From contig JBBKWH010000098.1 in the NCBI GenBank assembly GCA_037968855.1, positions 41,180 through 105,179 on the forward strand: a DNA stretch of 64,000 nt. The letters are read 5' to 3'. This DNA is from JBBKWH01 sp037968855. Lineage in GTDB: Bacteria > Pseudomonadota > Gammaproteobacteria > Pseudomonadales > Moraxellaceae. Positions 26,129 to 34,879 of this stretch are shown one piece after another (position 1 is the stretch's first letter; each line of letters begins with the position of its first letter). Both the position numbers and the translations under genes were made by a program. The notes beneath the pieces were generated by a model that was not told the origin of the DNA, did not search any database, and worked only from the letters and a program-made list of their open reading frames with translations.

Positions 26129-26689
26129 ATGTCAGAAATCCTAACGTCACGCCAGATGATCATGCTGCAAGTTGCCCTTGCAATCATTAGTCGTGAGGAC
26201 GCTACTAGTGCAATTGGTCATGCTGAAACGCTGACGAACTTGATCATGGGTGGGTCTGCCAGTGTCGAAGGGATGCGCGACAAAGGCACGGGTGAGGCTT
26301 ATTCAGCATCAGTATCGAATAAGCCTAGCGATCATTTGTTGGGCATGATCTCAAACGTCAAATACACGCAATGCACAATTGGCTCATCAAGCGATGGCAA
26401 TCAGACCAAGGTCGTCTGCGATGTTGTGCTTGGCGATAGCGGCATTACGGTCAGTGGCTCATCGCAATATTTGCGCGATTCCTGTTTTGATCCTGTGGCT
26501 GCTCGTGAACATGCCTATGAAGCTGCTGTGGCCATGTTGTTTCAGATGGAAAGTTATCACGAGATGCGCAATGCAGAACGCAGCCTTGGTGCAGCCGAAA
26601 GCCTATCGATGAAGAAAGAAGCTGGTCGCATGTTTGCGGAACAAGGCACGCAATCCGGCTTTGCTGGTATGAAACAAGACGTGCAGTAA
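26129..26689 (+). CDS. Gp49/gp66-like phage protein
   Basis: 186 residues from the ATG at 26129 (GAGG upstream). Contains KVVCDVVLGDSGITVSGSSQ and DPVAAREHAYEAAVAMLFQM, matching the Gp49-like family that shows a conserved ...G.S...D...A...A pattern around a small beta-alpha fold. Function of the family is unknown; it often sits near lysis or packaging genes. Bracketed by terminators on both sides, suggesting separate control. Confidence 0.65.
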   Translation: MSEILTSRQMIMLQVALAIISREDATSAIGHAETLTNLIMGGSASVEGMRDKGTGEAYSASVSNKPSDHLLGMISNVKYTQCTIGSSSDGNQTKVVCDVVLGDSGITVSGSSQYLRDSCFDPVAAREHAYEAAVAMLFQMESYHEMRNAERSLGAAESLSMKKEAGRMFAEQGTQSGFAGMKQDVQ

Positions 26690-26706
26690 GCACAGATCAA
26701 CTAATG

Positions 26707-26731
26707 ACCCGCCTTGTGCGGGTTTTCTTTT
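26707..26731 (+). terminator. Terminator before endolysin gene
   Basis: ACCCGC / GCGGGT with CTTGT loop followed by TTTTCTTTT. Confidence 0.85.
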
Positions 26732-26754
26732 GACCACGCATTAGGAATCCAGAC

Positions 26755-27450
26755 ATGAACATGGACAAAGCCGCAATTCGGGAAACGCAACAGGCGTTAA
26801 AAGAAGCCGGTTTCTACGCTGACTTGGTCGATGGTGTCTGGGGCCCAATCACTCAAGCCGCTAACACAGCAGCACTGGCAACGATCAGTCTGCAAAAAGG
26901 CTGCAACATGGACGCTCATGTGCCGCCAAACTTTAAGACGGTGGCATGGGGTCGCAAGGTTTCGGAAACCTTCAAAGATCGTGTGTGTTGGATTGCTGAT
27001 CAACTCAACATGCCAGAGCAGGGTGCGTCGTGGTTGATGGCGTGTATTGCTTGGGAGTCTGCCGAGTCGTTTAGTCCGTCGATGCTTAATCGGGCAGGCA
27101 GTGGTGCAGTAGGTTTGATTCAATTCATGCCGAGTACCGCCAAATCACTTGGCACAAGCAACGATGCACTACGCAAGATGACCGCTGAAGATCAACTCAA
27201 CTACGTCTACAAGTATTTTGCGCCGTACAAGGGCCGCTTAAGTAGCCTATCTGACGTGTACATGACGATCCTGTGGCCAATCGCCGTAGGCAAGCCTGAT
27301 TCTCATATTCTGTGGCGCAAGGATGACCGGCCAACAACATATCGTCAAAACGCTGGTCTCGACATCAACAAAAACTTTGTGATCACCAAAGGCGAAGCTG
27401 CCGCAAAGGTCGCTGAGAAACTGCGCAAAGGCGCGGACTGGGCGGGTTGA
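26755..27450 (+). CDS. Endolysin: peptidoglycan-binding + lytic transglycosylase/lysozyme-like domain
   Basis: 231 residues. Residues 5-45 are a short PG_binding_1-like motif (TQQALKEAGFYADLVDGVWG). Residues about 70-200 form a lysozyme-like domain with likely catalytic Glu101 (CIAWESAESFSPS), then NRAGSGAVGLIQFMPSTA, the Gly-Leu-Ile-Gln-Phe-Met-Pro motif of SLT-type enzymes. No signal peptide, so export requires the holin encoded next. Distinct from the virion-borne SLT at 47567-49741. Confidence 0.9.
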   Translation: MNMDKAAIRETQQALKEAGFYADLVDGVWGPITQAANTAALATISLQKGCNMDAHVPPNFKTVAWGRKVSETFKDRVCWIADQLNMPEQGASWLMACIAWESAESFSPSMLNRAGSGAVGLIQFMPSTAKSLGTSNDALRKMTAEDQLNYVYKYFAPYKGRLSSLSDVYMTILWPIAVGKPDSHILWRKDDRPTTYRQNAGLDINKNFVITKGEAAAKVAEKLRKGADWAG

Positions 27451-27451
27451 T

Positions 27452-27886
27452 ATGCCAGAGCAGCTTATTGTTCCGAATCAGCAGCAAGAAGGACAGATCA
27501 CAAAGGCTTATGCAGTCACGCCGGTTGATATACAGACCGTGCCAGTGCCGTTCGCTAATGACCCGTTCTTTGCTGTGTCAGTCACGACATACATCATCGT
27601 GTTTGGTGTGTCGTTCTTTGCTGGTCTGGTTCGATTTATTCGCAAATTGAATGAAGCAACTGAGCCGCAACCATTAGCAAAAATTATGCTTCGGTTTGCA
27701 GGTGAGCAAGTTGTGGCCACGTTTGCTGGTTTGTTGACGTTCTGGATTTGCTTGTATTTGGGTTGGTCGATGACTGTGACCGTGGTGATGATCAGTTTGA
27801 GCGCACACATGGGCGGCAAAGCCATCGACACATACACAGATTTGCGCGAAATCTGGATCGAGGCGCAAAAGCGCAAGTTTAAGTAA
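27452..27886 (+). CDS. Holin (LydA/holin-3-like)
   Basis: 144 residues. N-terminal ~40 residues polar, then hydrophobic segments: TTYIIVFGVSFFAGLVRFI, VVATFAGLLTFWICLYL and WSMTVTVVMISLSAHMG, giving two to three membrane spans, and a basic C-terminus (AQKRKFK). The arrangement right after the endolysin and the topology match LydA-type holins. Terminator follows. Confidence 0.82.
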   Translation: MPEQLIVPNQQQEGQITKAYAVTPVDIQTVPVPFANDPFFAVSVTTYIIVFGVSFFAGLVRFIRKLNEATEPQPLAKIMLRFAGEQVVATFAGLLTFWICLYLGWSMTVTVVMISLSAHMGGKAIDTYTDLREIWIEAQKRKFK

Positions 27887-27892
27887 CGGTTT

Positions 27893-27915
27893 ACCCGCTC
27901 GCTGCGGGTTTTTTT
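27893..27915 (+). terminator. Terminator after lysis genes
   Basis: ACCCGC / GCGGGT with TCGCT loop then seven T, six bases past the holin stop. Confidence 0.9.
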
Positions 27916-27950
27916 ACATCTGCCGGAGGGCTGGATTGACGAGGTGACAC

Positions 27951-28658
27951 ATGGCTGCTAGGGAAAAACTCAAGCCTTGTGGCGCTAAGACGCATTCCGG
28001 TACCAAGTGTCAAAAACCGGCTGGATGGGGAACGGATCACGTTGGTTCTGGTCGCTGTAAATTGCATGGCGGTGTTGTTGGCAAAAAACACGGGCCACCA
28101 AAGGGAAGTCAGAACGCGCTCAAGCATGGCATCTACAGCCGGTTGTTTAAGTCTGAGGATTTAGACGCGGCAAAGGCCATGCAAGGCACGGTTGAGACTG
28201 AATTGGCGATTGCTCGGTTACAGCTTGTTCGACTGATTGAGCACCAAGACCAGCTAGAAAATGTGCCAGTGATCGAGCAGATCGAAGAAAAGACCATTGC
28301 AGTGCCAAATGAAAGCGCCGATGACGTGAAAGATCGTCGCGCCAAGGATGCGGCAGCGTGTGGTGAGTTTTACGACCCAGACGATGACGACGATGTGCCG
28401 GATGCAGATGCAGGCAGCATTGAGACTGCACCGCTTGAGCGCAAACGCATCTTTAAGCGTCGTGATTTTCAGACTGAGTTCACGCGGTTGACTGCACTGA
28501 TTGCGCGTCTTGAAGCACAGATTGTGAACACCAAGGTCAAGCATGTTGAGCTTGAAAAGCTATCAAATAATGGAGGTGATGAAGATGGAACAGAAAAGCT
28601 CACCGACACACAACTGGATAGCGAAATTTTGCAGTTGGCAAAAGGACGAACAGCTTAA
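27951..28658 (+). CDS. Probable terminase small subunit (HGGxxxG/Zn-motif protein)
   Basis: 235 residues. N-terminus CGAKTHSGTKCQKPAGWG, then GRCKLHGGVVGKKHGPPKGS gives a Cys/His cluster (C-x7-C-x14-C-x2-HGG) known from phage packaging-locus proteins, followed by NALKHGIYS, and a long helical, acidic region. It directly precedes and overlaps the large terminase gene by 74 bases, so the small-subunit role is inferred from position. GAGGTG precedes the ATG. Confidence 0.72.
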   Translation: MAAREKLKPCGAKTHSGTKCQKPAGWGTDHVGSGRCKLHGGVVGKKHGPPKGSQNALKHGIYSRLFKSEDLDAAKAMQGTVETELAIARLQLVRLIEHQDQLENVPVIEQIEEKTIAVPNESADDVKDRRAKDAAACGEFYDPDDDDDVPDADAGSIETAPLERKRIFKRRDFQTEFTRLTALIARLEAQIVNTKVKHVELEKLSNNGGDEDGTEKLTDTQLDSEILQLAKGRTA

Positions 28659-30111
28659 ACATTTGGCGAACCTGACCACCAAAGACAAGCGCCGACTATT
28701 GTCGCTGCTAAAAGAGTGGTGGGGGCGTCAAGACAGCAAGTTTTATAAGTTTTTTCCAGACACTGGTGATTTACGTCGAGAGTTATATACCAAGCACGTC
28801 GATTTTTTTGACGCAGGTGCAACATATCGTTCTCGGTTGTTCATGGCTGGTAACCGTGTGGGTAAAACGATCTCAGGGTCGTATGAAGCTACATGCCATG
28901 CGACTGGCTTGTATCCACACTGGTGGACTGGCAAGCGATTTGATCATGCAACTGAAGGGTGGGCAGCAGGTAAGACTAACGAAACGACCCGCGACATCAT
29001 CCAAAAGGAATTGTTCGGCAATGTTGTCTATGTTGGCGGCAAAAAAACGGTTGATGGTACTGGGTTAATTCCTAAGCATTTGATTGATCGGTTCAAAATT
29101 CGCTGGAAGTCTGGCGTTGCTGATTTGATCGACGTTATTCGCGTTAAGCATGTGTCTGGTGGGTGGTCAATCATTGGTCTCAAGTCATACCAGCAAGGGC
29201 GCGGATCATTTGAGGGAACTGCAAAGCACTGGATTTGGTTAGACGAGGAATCACCACAAGATGTCTATACCGAGTGCCTGACTCGGACGGCAACCACGCA
29301 GGGCATTGTACTGATCACCTTTACGCCGTTGGAAGGTGTGACCCAGATGGTGAGCGACTTTACAAAAAAGGCGGAAGAAGGTGCGAACTATATGGTTCGT
29401 GCGGCATGGAGGGATGCGCCTCACCTGACCGAGAAAGATAAGACAGAACTGTTGGCCAGCTTTCCAAAGCATGAACATGCGGCTCGATCAGAAGGTGTTC
29501 CATTAGCTGGTAGCGGACTGATTTTTCAAGTTGATGAAGCTGCGTTGCTTGTCGAACCATTCGATATTCCACGCCATTGGCCACGAATTGGCGGTTTGGA
29601 CTTTGGTTGGGATCACCCTACAGCAGGGGTTGTGCTGGCATGGGATCGTGATACAGACACGGTGTACCTAATTTGGGAATACCGTGAAAAGGAAAAAACA
29701 CCCGAATACCACTCGCGCCAGTTGCGTGATGTGGGCCAGTGGGTGCCGTGGGCATGGCCACATGATGGCTTGCAGCATGACAAAGGATCAGGTGATCAGT
29801 TAGCTGAGAAATATCGTGAGCATCATCTCAATATGTTGCCTGAGCGCGCCACGCACCCAGACGGCACAAATGGCGTTGAAGCTGGACTGATGGACATGCT
29901 GGAGCGCATGGAGCAAGGGCGTTTCAAGATATTCAAAGACTGCACCATGTGGCTGGAAGAACGCAGAGGTTACTGCCGCAAGGATGGCAAGGTTGTTAAG
30001 GAGCGTGATGACGTGATCAGTGCATCGCGTTACGCAATCATGATGCTGCGTCATGCAGCAACCAAACCTATTGAGCGCAATCAATCGCGCAGCAAACCGT
30101 CGAGAATCTAA
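28585..30111 (+). CDS. Terminase large subunit
   Basis: 508 residues. ATPase: Walker A MAGNRVGKT (87-95), Walker B HWIWLDEE (about 214-221), coupling motif LITFTPLEG. Nuclease: GLDFGWDHPT with Asp339, DVISASRYAIMML near the C-terminus. Packages DNA through the portal. Start ATG at 28585 chosen because GGAGG lies eight bases before it; several in-frame ATGs within the SD region are less likely. The 5' end overlaps the small-subunit ORF by 74 bp. The stop is followed at once by the next ATG. Confidence 0.96.
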   Translation: MEQKSSPTHNWIAKFCSWQKDEQLKHLANLTTKDKRRLLSLLKEWWGRQDSKFYKFFPDTGDLRRELYTKHVDFFDAGATYRSRLFMAGNRVGKTISGSYEATCHATGLYPHWWTGKRFDHATEGWAAGKTNETTRDIIQKELFGNVVYVGGKKTVDGTGLIPKHLIDRFKIRWKSGVADLIDVIRVKHVSGGWSIIGLKSYQQGRGSFEGTAKHWIWLDEESPQDVYTECLTRTATTQGIVLITFTPLEGVTQMVSDFTKKAEEGANYMVRAAWRDAPHLTEKDKTELLASFPKHEHAARSEGVPLAGSGLIFQVDEAALLVEPFDIPRHWPRIGGLDFGWDHPTAGVVLAWDRDTDTVYLIWEYREKEKTPEYHSRQLRDVGQWVPWAWPHDGLQHDKGSGDQLAEKYREHHLNMLPERATHPDGTNGVEAGLMDMLERMEQGRFKIFKDCTMWLEERRGYCRKDGKVVKERDDVISASRYAIMMLRHAATKPIERNQSRSKPSRI

Positions 30112-30558
30112 ATGAGCTTTACGCATGGAGTGTTGGTGCCAACCTGCCAGCACGGGAATCTGCACGCCTTCGTCTCGAACATCGAAGCTAAAGCCTTTGA
30201 TGATACAGACGTGACGTGTGCGACCGAAACCATTGATGAAGCTGCGATTTTGATATGCCGTAAGTCGATTACAGGCATTGGTATGACGCACATTATCCCG
30301 TTGCGTGATTTTTGGCGCTTGTGTGACGACTATCAGATTGATCAGTTGTTTGGTGATGCTGCAAAAGAGCTTTTTGGCAATCCGACACAGCGCGATTTGA
30401 TGATGGTGGGTGATTTGGTAATGAATTCGATGGATACGCTATTCAATCACCCGCCAGAAATGACCGTACTTGAGCAGCACAAGGCCGAGCAGAAGGAGAT
30501 TGAGAAACTGGGCCTGTACATGGTGGTCAACGATAAAGTATTGGTGGATGCCCGATGA
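30112..30558 (+). CDS. Hypothetical protein between terminase and portal
   Basis: 148 residues, MSFTHGVLVPTCQHGNLHAF. Mixed alpha/beta, with LRDFWRLCDDYQIDQLFGDA in the middle. Starts on the base after the terminase stop and overlaps the portal start as ATGA, so it is co-translated with packaging genes. Not recognised; could be a packaging accessory protein. Confidence 0.72.
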   Translation: MSFTHGVLVPTCQHGNLHAFVSNIEAKAFDDTDVTCATETIDEAAILICRKSITGIGMTHIIPLRDFWRLCDDYQIDQLFGDAAKELFGNPTQRDLMMVGDLVMNSMDTLFNHPPEMTVLEQHKAEQKEIEKLGLYMVVNDKVLVDAR

Positions 30559-32630
30559 TTACGCTCATTGCTGGTGAAGAAAAAGAGCAGCTATTGCATC
30601 GACTGGTTGCGCTTTATGACCGAGAGATTGACAGACAAGCCAGCAGTCGTAACGAACGCGCCAAGGATGCTGATTTTTTCGATGGTCATCAGTATGACAG
30701 CGAAGAAATTGCAGCGTATGAAGCACGAGGCCAAATCCCGCGAACCTATAACGACATCAAGCCAACGATCCTATGGATTTTAGGCAATGAGCGCCGCAAT
30801 CGTAACGACTGGGATGTGAAACCGCGCAGTAGTGAAGATGGCAATGCGGCCCTGATCAAGACCAAGCTGGTCAAGTACATCGACGACATCAACAACGCCA
30901 TGTTTGAGCGTTCCAATTCATTTGGGGATGCAGTTAAGACTGGCGAGGGCTGGACAGAGGTATTTGTAGAGCCTGATGACTTCGGTGATCCACAGATCAT
31001 GTTGCGGCATGTGCCTTGGCGACAAATACTGTCGGATTCAAACAGCATCCGGCCAGACATGAAGGACTCAGGGCATTTGTTCCGTACTCGATTGCTCAGT
31101 GTTGATATTGCAAAGCAGATGTTTCCAAAGGCAGCCAACGAATTAGAAGGCGAGGCGCGGGATATTCACCGGCTGGTCGATGAAGATCGGTCATCGCTAT
31201 ATGGCTATAACCAGCGTGAACAAAATAGCGCAGGTCTCAGTTCTGGCGTTTTGACGTTTGACTCGGTGCGATATGGCAATGATCAGTATGGTGTTCGGAT
31301 CATCGAATGCTGGTACCGGCGTTATGAAGAAGTAGAGATTCTTCGAGGCGAGGACGTTTTAGACCGTGTGTTGTTTGATAAAGAAGATCCAATGCACGTT
31401 CAGGCCGTACAAAGTGGCGCGGTTCGTGTGTCTAAGGTCATGCGTAAGCAGATGTATGTCGGGATTTTTACTCGGTACACAGTGCTATGGCATGGCAAGT
31501 CACCGTATGACCACAACAATTTTCCGTATGTGCGCAGACTGGTGTTTGTCGATGATCGGACTGGCTGTCCTTATGGCCTGATCCGTGATTTGCGCGACCC
31601 ACAGACTGATTTGAATCATCGGCGCAACCAAGCCCTGTACAACATCAGCACCCGTCGCATCGTCATGGATAAAGGTGCAGTTGATGACATGCGTGCGCTA
31701 GAAGAAGAAGTGGCGCGTCCAGACTCAATCATTGAGAAAAAAGTAGGTTCTGATTTTCGGATTTTAGAAAACACAGGGCTTGTGTCTGGTCATCTTGAGC
31801 TTGCTCAACAGGACAGTGCGTACATCCGGCAGGTTAGTGGTGTGACCGGCGAGAACCAAGGATTGCCTACCAATGCCACCAGCGGCATTGCGATCCAAGC
31901 GCGTGCTGAACAAGGCTCAGTGATTACAACGCTACCGTTTGATAACTCACGCTTGGGCCATCAGCTTGAGGGCGAATTGGTTGTATCGCTGATTGAGCAG
32001 TATATGGATCGGAAGATGCAGATTCGTATCGTCGGCAAGGATGGTGAAAATGAATTCTTACAGATCAACGCATCACCTCAAACCGACATCACCAGCAGCA
32101 AGGCTGATTTTGTGATTGGCGAGAAAGAGTGGCGTGTAACGATGCGCCAAGCGGCATCCGATCAATTCATGCAATTGGCCACACAGCTTGGTGCCGTGAA
32201 TCCAAACATTGCAATGGCCTGTATTGAGCTGGCAATTGATCTATCTGACTTGCCAAACAAACAGGACATGATGAGTCGGTTTAGGAAGCTATCAGGCATT
32301 CCAGACCAGAATGATCCTGAGCAGATGCAACAGCAGCAACAGGTGCAAGCACAGCAGCAGCAATTACAGCAGCAGCAAGCACAGTTGGCGATGGAAGAAG
32401 TGGCTTCAAAAATCGCTCAAGCCAAGGCACAGGCTGAGAAATATATGTCAGATGCCGAGCAAAACAAGGTCAAGACTATCGTCGCCAAAACTGAGGCATT
32501 GCAGCGATCAATGGAAGTGGCTGGCATTGTCGAAGCCAATTCGAATACTACACAGACAGCCGATGACCTAATGGAAAACATCGACAACATTCTCAATATC
32601 AACCAACCCGCAGCAGCACAACCGGAGTAA
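30555..32630 (+). CDS. P22-type portal protein
   Basis: 691 residues, close to the length of P22 gp1 (725). P22 portal features: N-terminal YDREIDRQASSRNERAKDAD, FFDGHQYDSEE, PTILWILGNERRNRNDW, GEGWTEVF and later LRDPQTDLNHRRNQALYNIS. The C-terminal end is Gln-rich (two runs of Q separated by VQA and L) and predicted to be a helical barrel as in P22. Forms the dodecameric DNA gate at one capsid vertex. ATGA overlap with the previous gene; five bases before the scaffold gene. Confidence 0.93.
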   Translation: MITLIAGEEKEQLLHRLVALYDREIDRQASSRNERAKDADFFDGHQYDSEEIAAYEARGQIPRTYNDIKPTILWILGNERRNRNDWDVKPRSSEDGNAALIKTKLVKYIDDINNAMFERSNSFGDAVKTGEGWTEVFVEPDDFGDPQIMLRHVPWRQILSDSNSIRPDMKDSGHLFRTRLLSVDIAKQMFPKAANELEGEARDIHRLVDEDRSSLYGYNQREQNSAGLSSGVLTFDSVRYGNDQYGVRIIECWYRRYEEVEILRGEDVLDRVLFDKEDPMHVQAVQSGAVRVSKVMRKQMYVGIFTRYTVLWHGKSPYDHNNFPYVRRLVFVDDRTGCPYGLIRDLRDPQTDLNHRRNQALYNISTRRIVMDKGAVDDMRALEEEVARPDSIIEKKVGSDFRILENTGLVSGHLELAQQDSAYIRQVSGVTGENQGLPTNATSGIAIQARAEQGSVITTLPFDNSRLGHQLEGELVVSLIEQYMDRKMQIRIVGKDGENEFLQINASPQTDITSSKADFVIGEKEWRVTMRQAASDQFMQLATQLGAVNPNIAMACIELAIDLSDLPNKQDMMSRFRKLSGIPDQNDPEQMQQQQQVQAQQQQLQQQQAQLAMEEVASKIAQAKAQAEKYMSDAEQNKVKTIVAKTEALQRSMEVAGIVEANSNTTQTADDLMENIDNILNINQPAAAQPE

Positions 32631-32635
32631 CCACC

Positions 32636-33508
32636 ATGTCCGCAGAAGTGACCCAACCTGAAGATCAGGATGTTGGGAAAGTTGACACGTCTGTCGTTAA
32701 TGACCCTAACGACTTTTTGCTACCTGAAGAACGTGTTGACGATGAGCCAGAAGGCACTGATCCAAATGTTGTAGATCCTGAAGCTAAACCAGAGCCAGAA
32801 ACACAGCCTGAACCTGAGCAACAGCCAGCATCAGAGCAAGATACTGCACCTGCTGCACCTGAAGCCGAAGCCATTATTGATCAAGGTCTGATTGATCTAT
32901 ACAGCCGTGAAGCATCTTTGCTTGATCAAAAAGAAGCGATCACTGGAAAGATGGATGCACTAGTTGATAAATATGATGCTGGTGATATTTCGGATGCCAA
33001 GTATCAGGTCGAGTTAGCCAAGCTCAACTCTGATCTACAGGTCGTGACAAGCCATATTTCAACGGTCAGTGCCGAAGTTCAACAGGTCAGCAGTTCTCGT
33101 GAAAACGAATTTAACCAAGCTGCCATTGCCTTTATGTCTGAGCCTGAAAACGCAGTGTTTCACGATGAAGCAAGCGTGCACTACAAGGTGCTGCAAGAAG
33201 AAGTGAACAAGTTGGCCCAGTCTGGCTTGTCTTACCCAGAGCTATTGCAGCAAGCGCGGGACAATGCGGCAAAGATTGTGGTCATCCCACAAAAGGCAGC
33301 ATCTCCAGCAGCACAGCCACCAGCAGCAGCCAAGCAGCCTCGTAAGCAGCCAGAAATCCCGCCAAATATGGGCAGTGTTCCGGCAATTACTCAGAACGAG
33401 TCACCATCAAATGAATTCGCGCACCTCGAAAAATTGTCGGGGCTTGAATATGAAGATGCACTGGCTTCGATGTCTGAAGATAAACGCGCTCGCTACTTAA
33501 ATTCTTGA
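32636..33508 (+). CDS. Scaffold/head assembly protein
   Basis: 290 residues. Very acidic N-terminal region with PEPETQPEPEQQPASEQ repeats, then a helical middle (LLDQKEAITGKMDALVDKYD), then residues about 155-215 (AAIAFMSEPENAVFHDEASV, KVLQEEVNKLAQSG), a Pro/Ala linker and a C-terminal helix (LSGLEYEDALASMSEDKRAR). Composition and place between portal and capsid genes are those of a scaffold. The 155-215 region is homologous to the C-terminus of the exported repressor-operon protein (16325-17119). Confidence 0.82.
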   Translation: MSAEVTQPEDQDVGKVDTSVVNDPNDFLLPEERVDDEPEGTDPNVVDPEAKPEPETQPEPEQQPASEQDTAPAAPEAEAIIDQGLIDLYSREASLLDQKEAITGKMDALVDKYDAGDISDAKYQVELAKLNSDLQVVTSHISTVSAEVQQVSSSRENEFNQAAIAFMSEPENAVFHDEASVHYKVLQEEVNKLAQSGLSYPELLQQARDNAAKIVVIPQKAASPAAQPPAAAKQPRKQPEIPPNMGSVPAITQNESPSNEFAHLEKLSGLEYEDALASMSEDKRARYLNS

Positions 33509-33522
33509 AATAGGTGATCTCT

Positions 33523-33732
33523 ATGCCGTTCCACCATGACTTTGAGGAAGGGGAATCTTTCTCGGCGAATGGCATCGTCGTCACTGTTGTTGGCCGTAAA
33601 GGTCGTCGTATCCGGATCTCTGTCAATTCTGACAATCCGGTTTCTGTTCATCCGGCGCAGAAGTGCCCCTCAAGTGGAGATTGCCAAGATGGCACGCACC
33701 TTGATCGGGGTAAACGACCCCAAAACGACTAA
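33523..33732 (+). CDS. Divergent CsrA-like small protein overlapping the capsid gene start
   Basis: 69 residues from the ATG at 33523 (TAGGTG seven bases before it). Residues 8-48 track CsrA strand by strand: GESFSANGIVVTVVGRKG then RRIRISVNSDNPVSVH, compared with GETLMIGDEVTVTVLGVKG and QVRIGVNAPKEVSVH in CsrA. The CsrA RNA-contact residues Leu4/Arg6 and Arg44 are not kept (PFHHD start; VHPAQ instead of VHREE), so RNA specificity would differ. The last 44 bases overlap the capsid gene in another frame. It may control capsid/scaffold translation or simply be a small head protein. Confidence 0.65.
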   Translation: MPFHHDFEEGESFSANGIVVTVVGRKGRRIRISVNSDNPVSVHPAQKCPSSGDCQDGTHLDRGKRPQND

Positions 33733-34804
33733 GCGTTGGGCTGGTGAAACTTTTGTCAGCACAATCCCCCAGACCTTCTGGGGCAAAAACATGATGGCGA
33801 GCAAGGACAAGGATGCAAACGCTCCTGTTCATATTCGCAATGATCTAAGCCAAGCTGCCGGTGATGAAGTCTCGTACAACATCTACGCGCAGATTAGCGG
33901 TCAGCCAGTGTTTGGCGACGATACCTTGGAAGGTAACGAAGCCAACCTCGAAGGCTTTACTGATAAGGTCACGATCAACGCGATCAAAAAGCCAATTGAC
34001 GTTGGTGGTCAAATGACCCGCAAGCGCACGATGGATGACTTGCGCGCTGTGGCAAAGGATAAAGGTCAAGACTACATGACCCGCTTCTTTGATGAAGCGT
34101 GCTTTACCACAGTGTCCGGTGCGCGTGGTGTGAATGGTGATTTCATCATGCCAACTGGCGTGACCACTTACGTCAAAGGCTCACAGCCATTCACCCCATA
34201 CAACCAAGATCACATCGTCTACGGTGGTTCGGCGATTAGTAAAGCCACACTCACATCTGGCGATAAGATGAGTCTCGATGTGGTTGATCGTGCAATCACC
34301 ATGGCTGAATCCGAAGGTGGTGGTAGTGATGGCAAGATGCGTATCACACCGTTGTCTATGGGTGGTGAAGATAAGTTCGTGCTGGTCATGAACAATTGGC
34401 AGGAGCATGACTTGCGCACCACTGCTGGTGGTCGTTGGGTCGAGATCCAAAAGGCTGCTGCTGCATCTGTTGGCTATGCCTCCAACATCTTCAAAAACTC
34501 GGCAGGCGAGTATCGTGGTTGTGTGCTCCGTAAACACCAGAAAGGCATTCGCTTCTCTGACTACGGTGCAGGCTCTAACGTGGCGGCTGCTCGTGCAGTG
34601 CTGATGGGCCGTCAAGCGATGGTCTGTGCTTTTGGCGATGCTGGTGATGGTCAACGTGCGAGCTGGAAGGAAAAAGCGACTGACTTGGACGATAGCAAGC
34701 TGAAGATCACCTTCGGCATGTGTTTTGGCTTGAAGCGTCCACAGTTCAACGGTCAGGACATCAGTTCGATTGCGCTTGATACCGCTGCTGCCAAGCCGTA
34801 CTAA
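33689..34804 (+). CDS. Major capsid protein, N4-gp56 family
   Basis: 371 residues from the ATG at 33689 (GTGGAG 13 bases upstream), reading MARTLIGVNDPKTTKRWAGE. Recognised by WGKNMMASKDKDANAPVHIR, GDEVSYNIYAQISGQP, GNEANLEGFTDKVTINAIKK and QMTRKRTMDDLRAVAKD, the N4-gp56/DUF4043 capsid pattern. HK97-like fold expected. A longer in-frame reading starts at 33536, but that segment has no capsid features and lies in the CsrA-like ORF. Followed by a terminator. Confidence 0.93.
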   Translation: MARTLIGVNDPKTTKRWAGETFVSTIPQTFWGKNMMASKDKDANAPVHIRNDLSQAAGDEVSYNIYAQISGQPVFGDDTLEGNEANLEGFTDKVTINAIKKPIDVGGQMTRKRTMDDLRAVAKDKGQDYMTRFFDEACFTTVSGARGVNGDFIMPTGVTTYVKGSQPFTPYNQDHIVYGGSAISKATLTSGDKMSLDVVDRAITMAESEGGGSDGKMRITPLSMGGEDKFVLVMNNWQEHDLRTTAGGRWVEIQKAAAASVGYASNIFKNSAGEYRGCVLRKHQKGIRFSDYGAGSNVAAARAVLMGRQAMVCAFGDAGDGQRASWKEKATDLDDSKLKITFGMCFGLKRPQFNGQDISSIALDTAAAKPY

Positions 34805-34823
34805 CAGCTAGTTGATTGGTCAG

Positions 34824-34849
34824 AGCCTTGCTTAACGCAGGGCTTTTTC
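34824..34849 (+). terminator. Terminator/attenuator after capsid gene
   Basis: AGCCTTGC / GCAGGGCT (one G-U pair), TTAAC loop, then five T. Within the late operon, so partial termination could set the capsid to downstream ratio. Confidence 0.8.
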
Positions 34850-34879
34850 ATTTCTATCCTTCATTCAATGGTGCTTAAC

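Noticed and set aside
29800..30291. Antisense ORF of 163 codons across the terminase end
   Set aside because: Shadow of terL and the next gene; spans their junction and shows no domain.
34181..34654. Antisense ORF of 157 codons across the capsid gene
   Set aside because: Exact shadow of a strongly conserved capsid sequence, with composition typical of antisense reading and no RBS.
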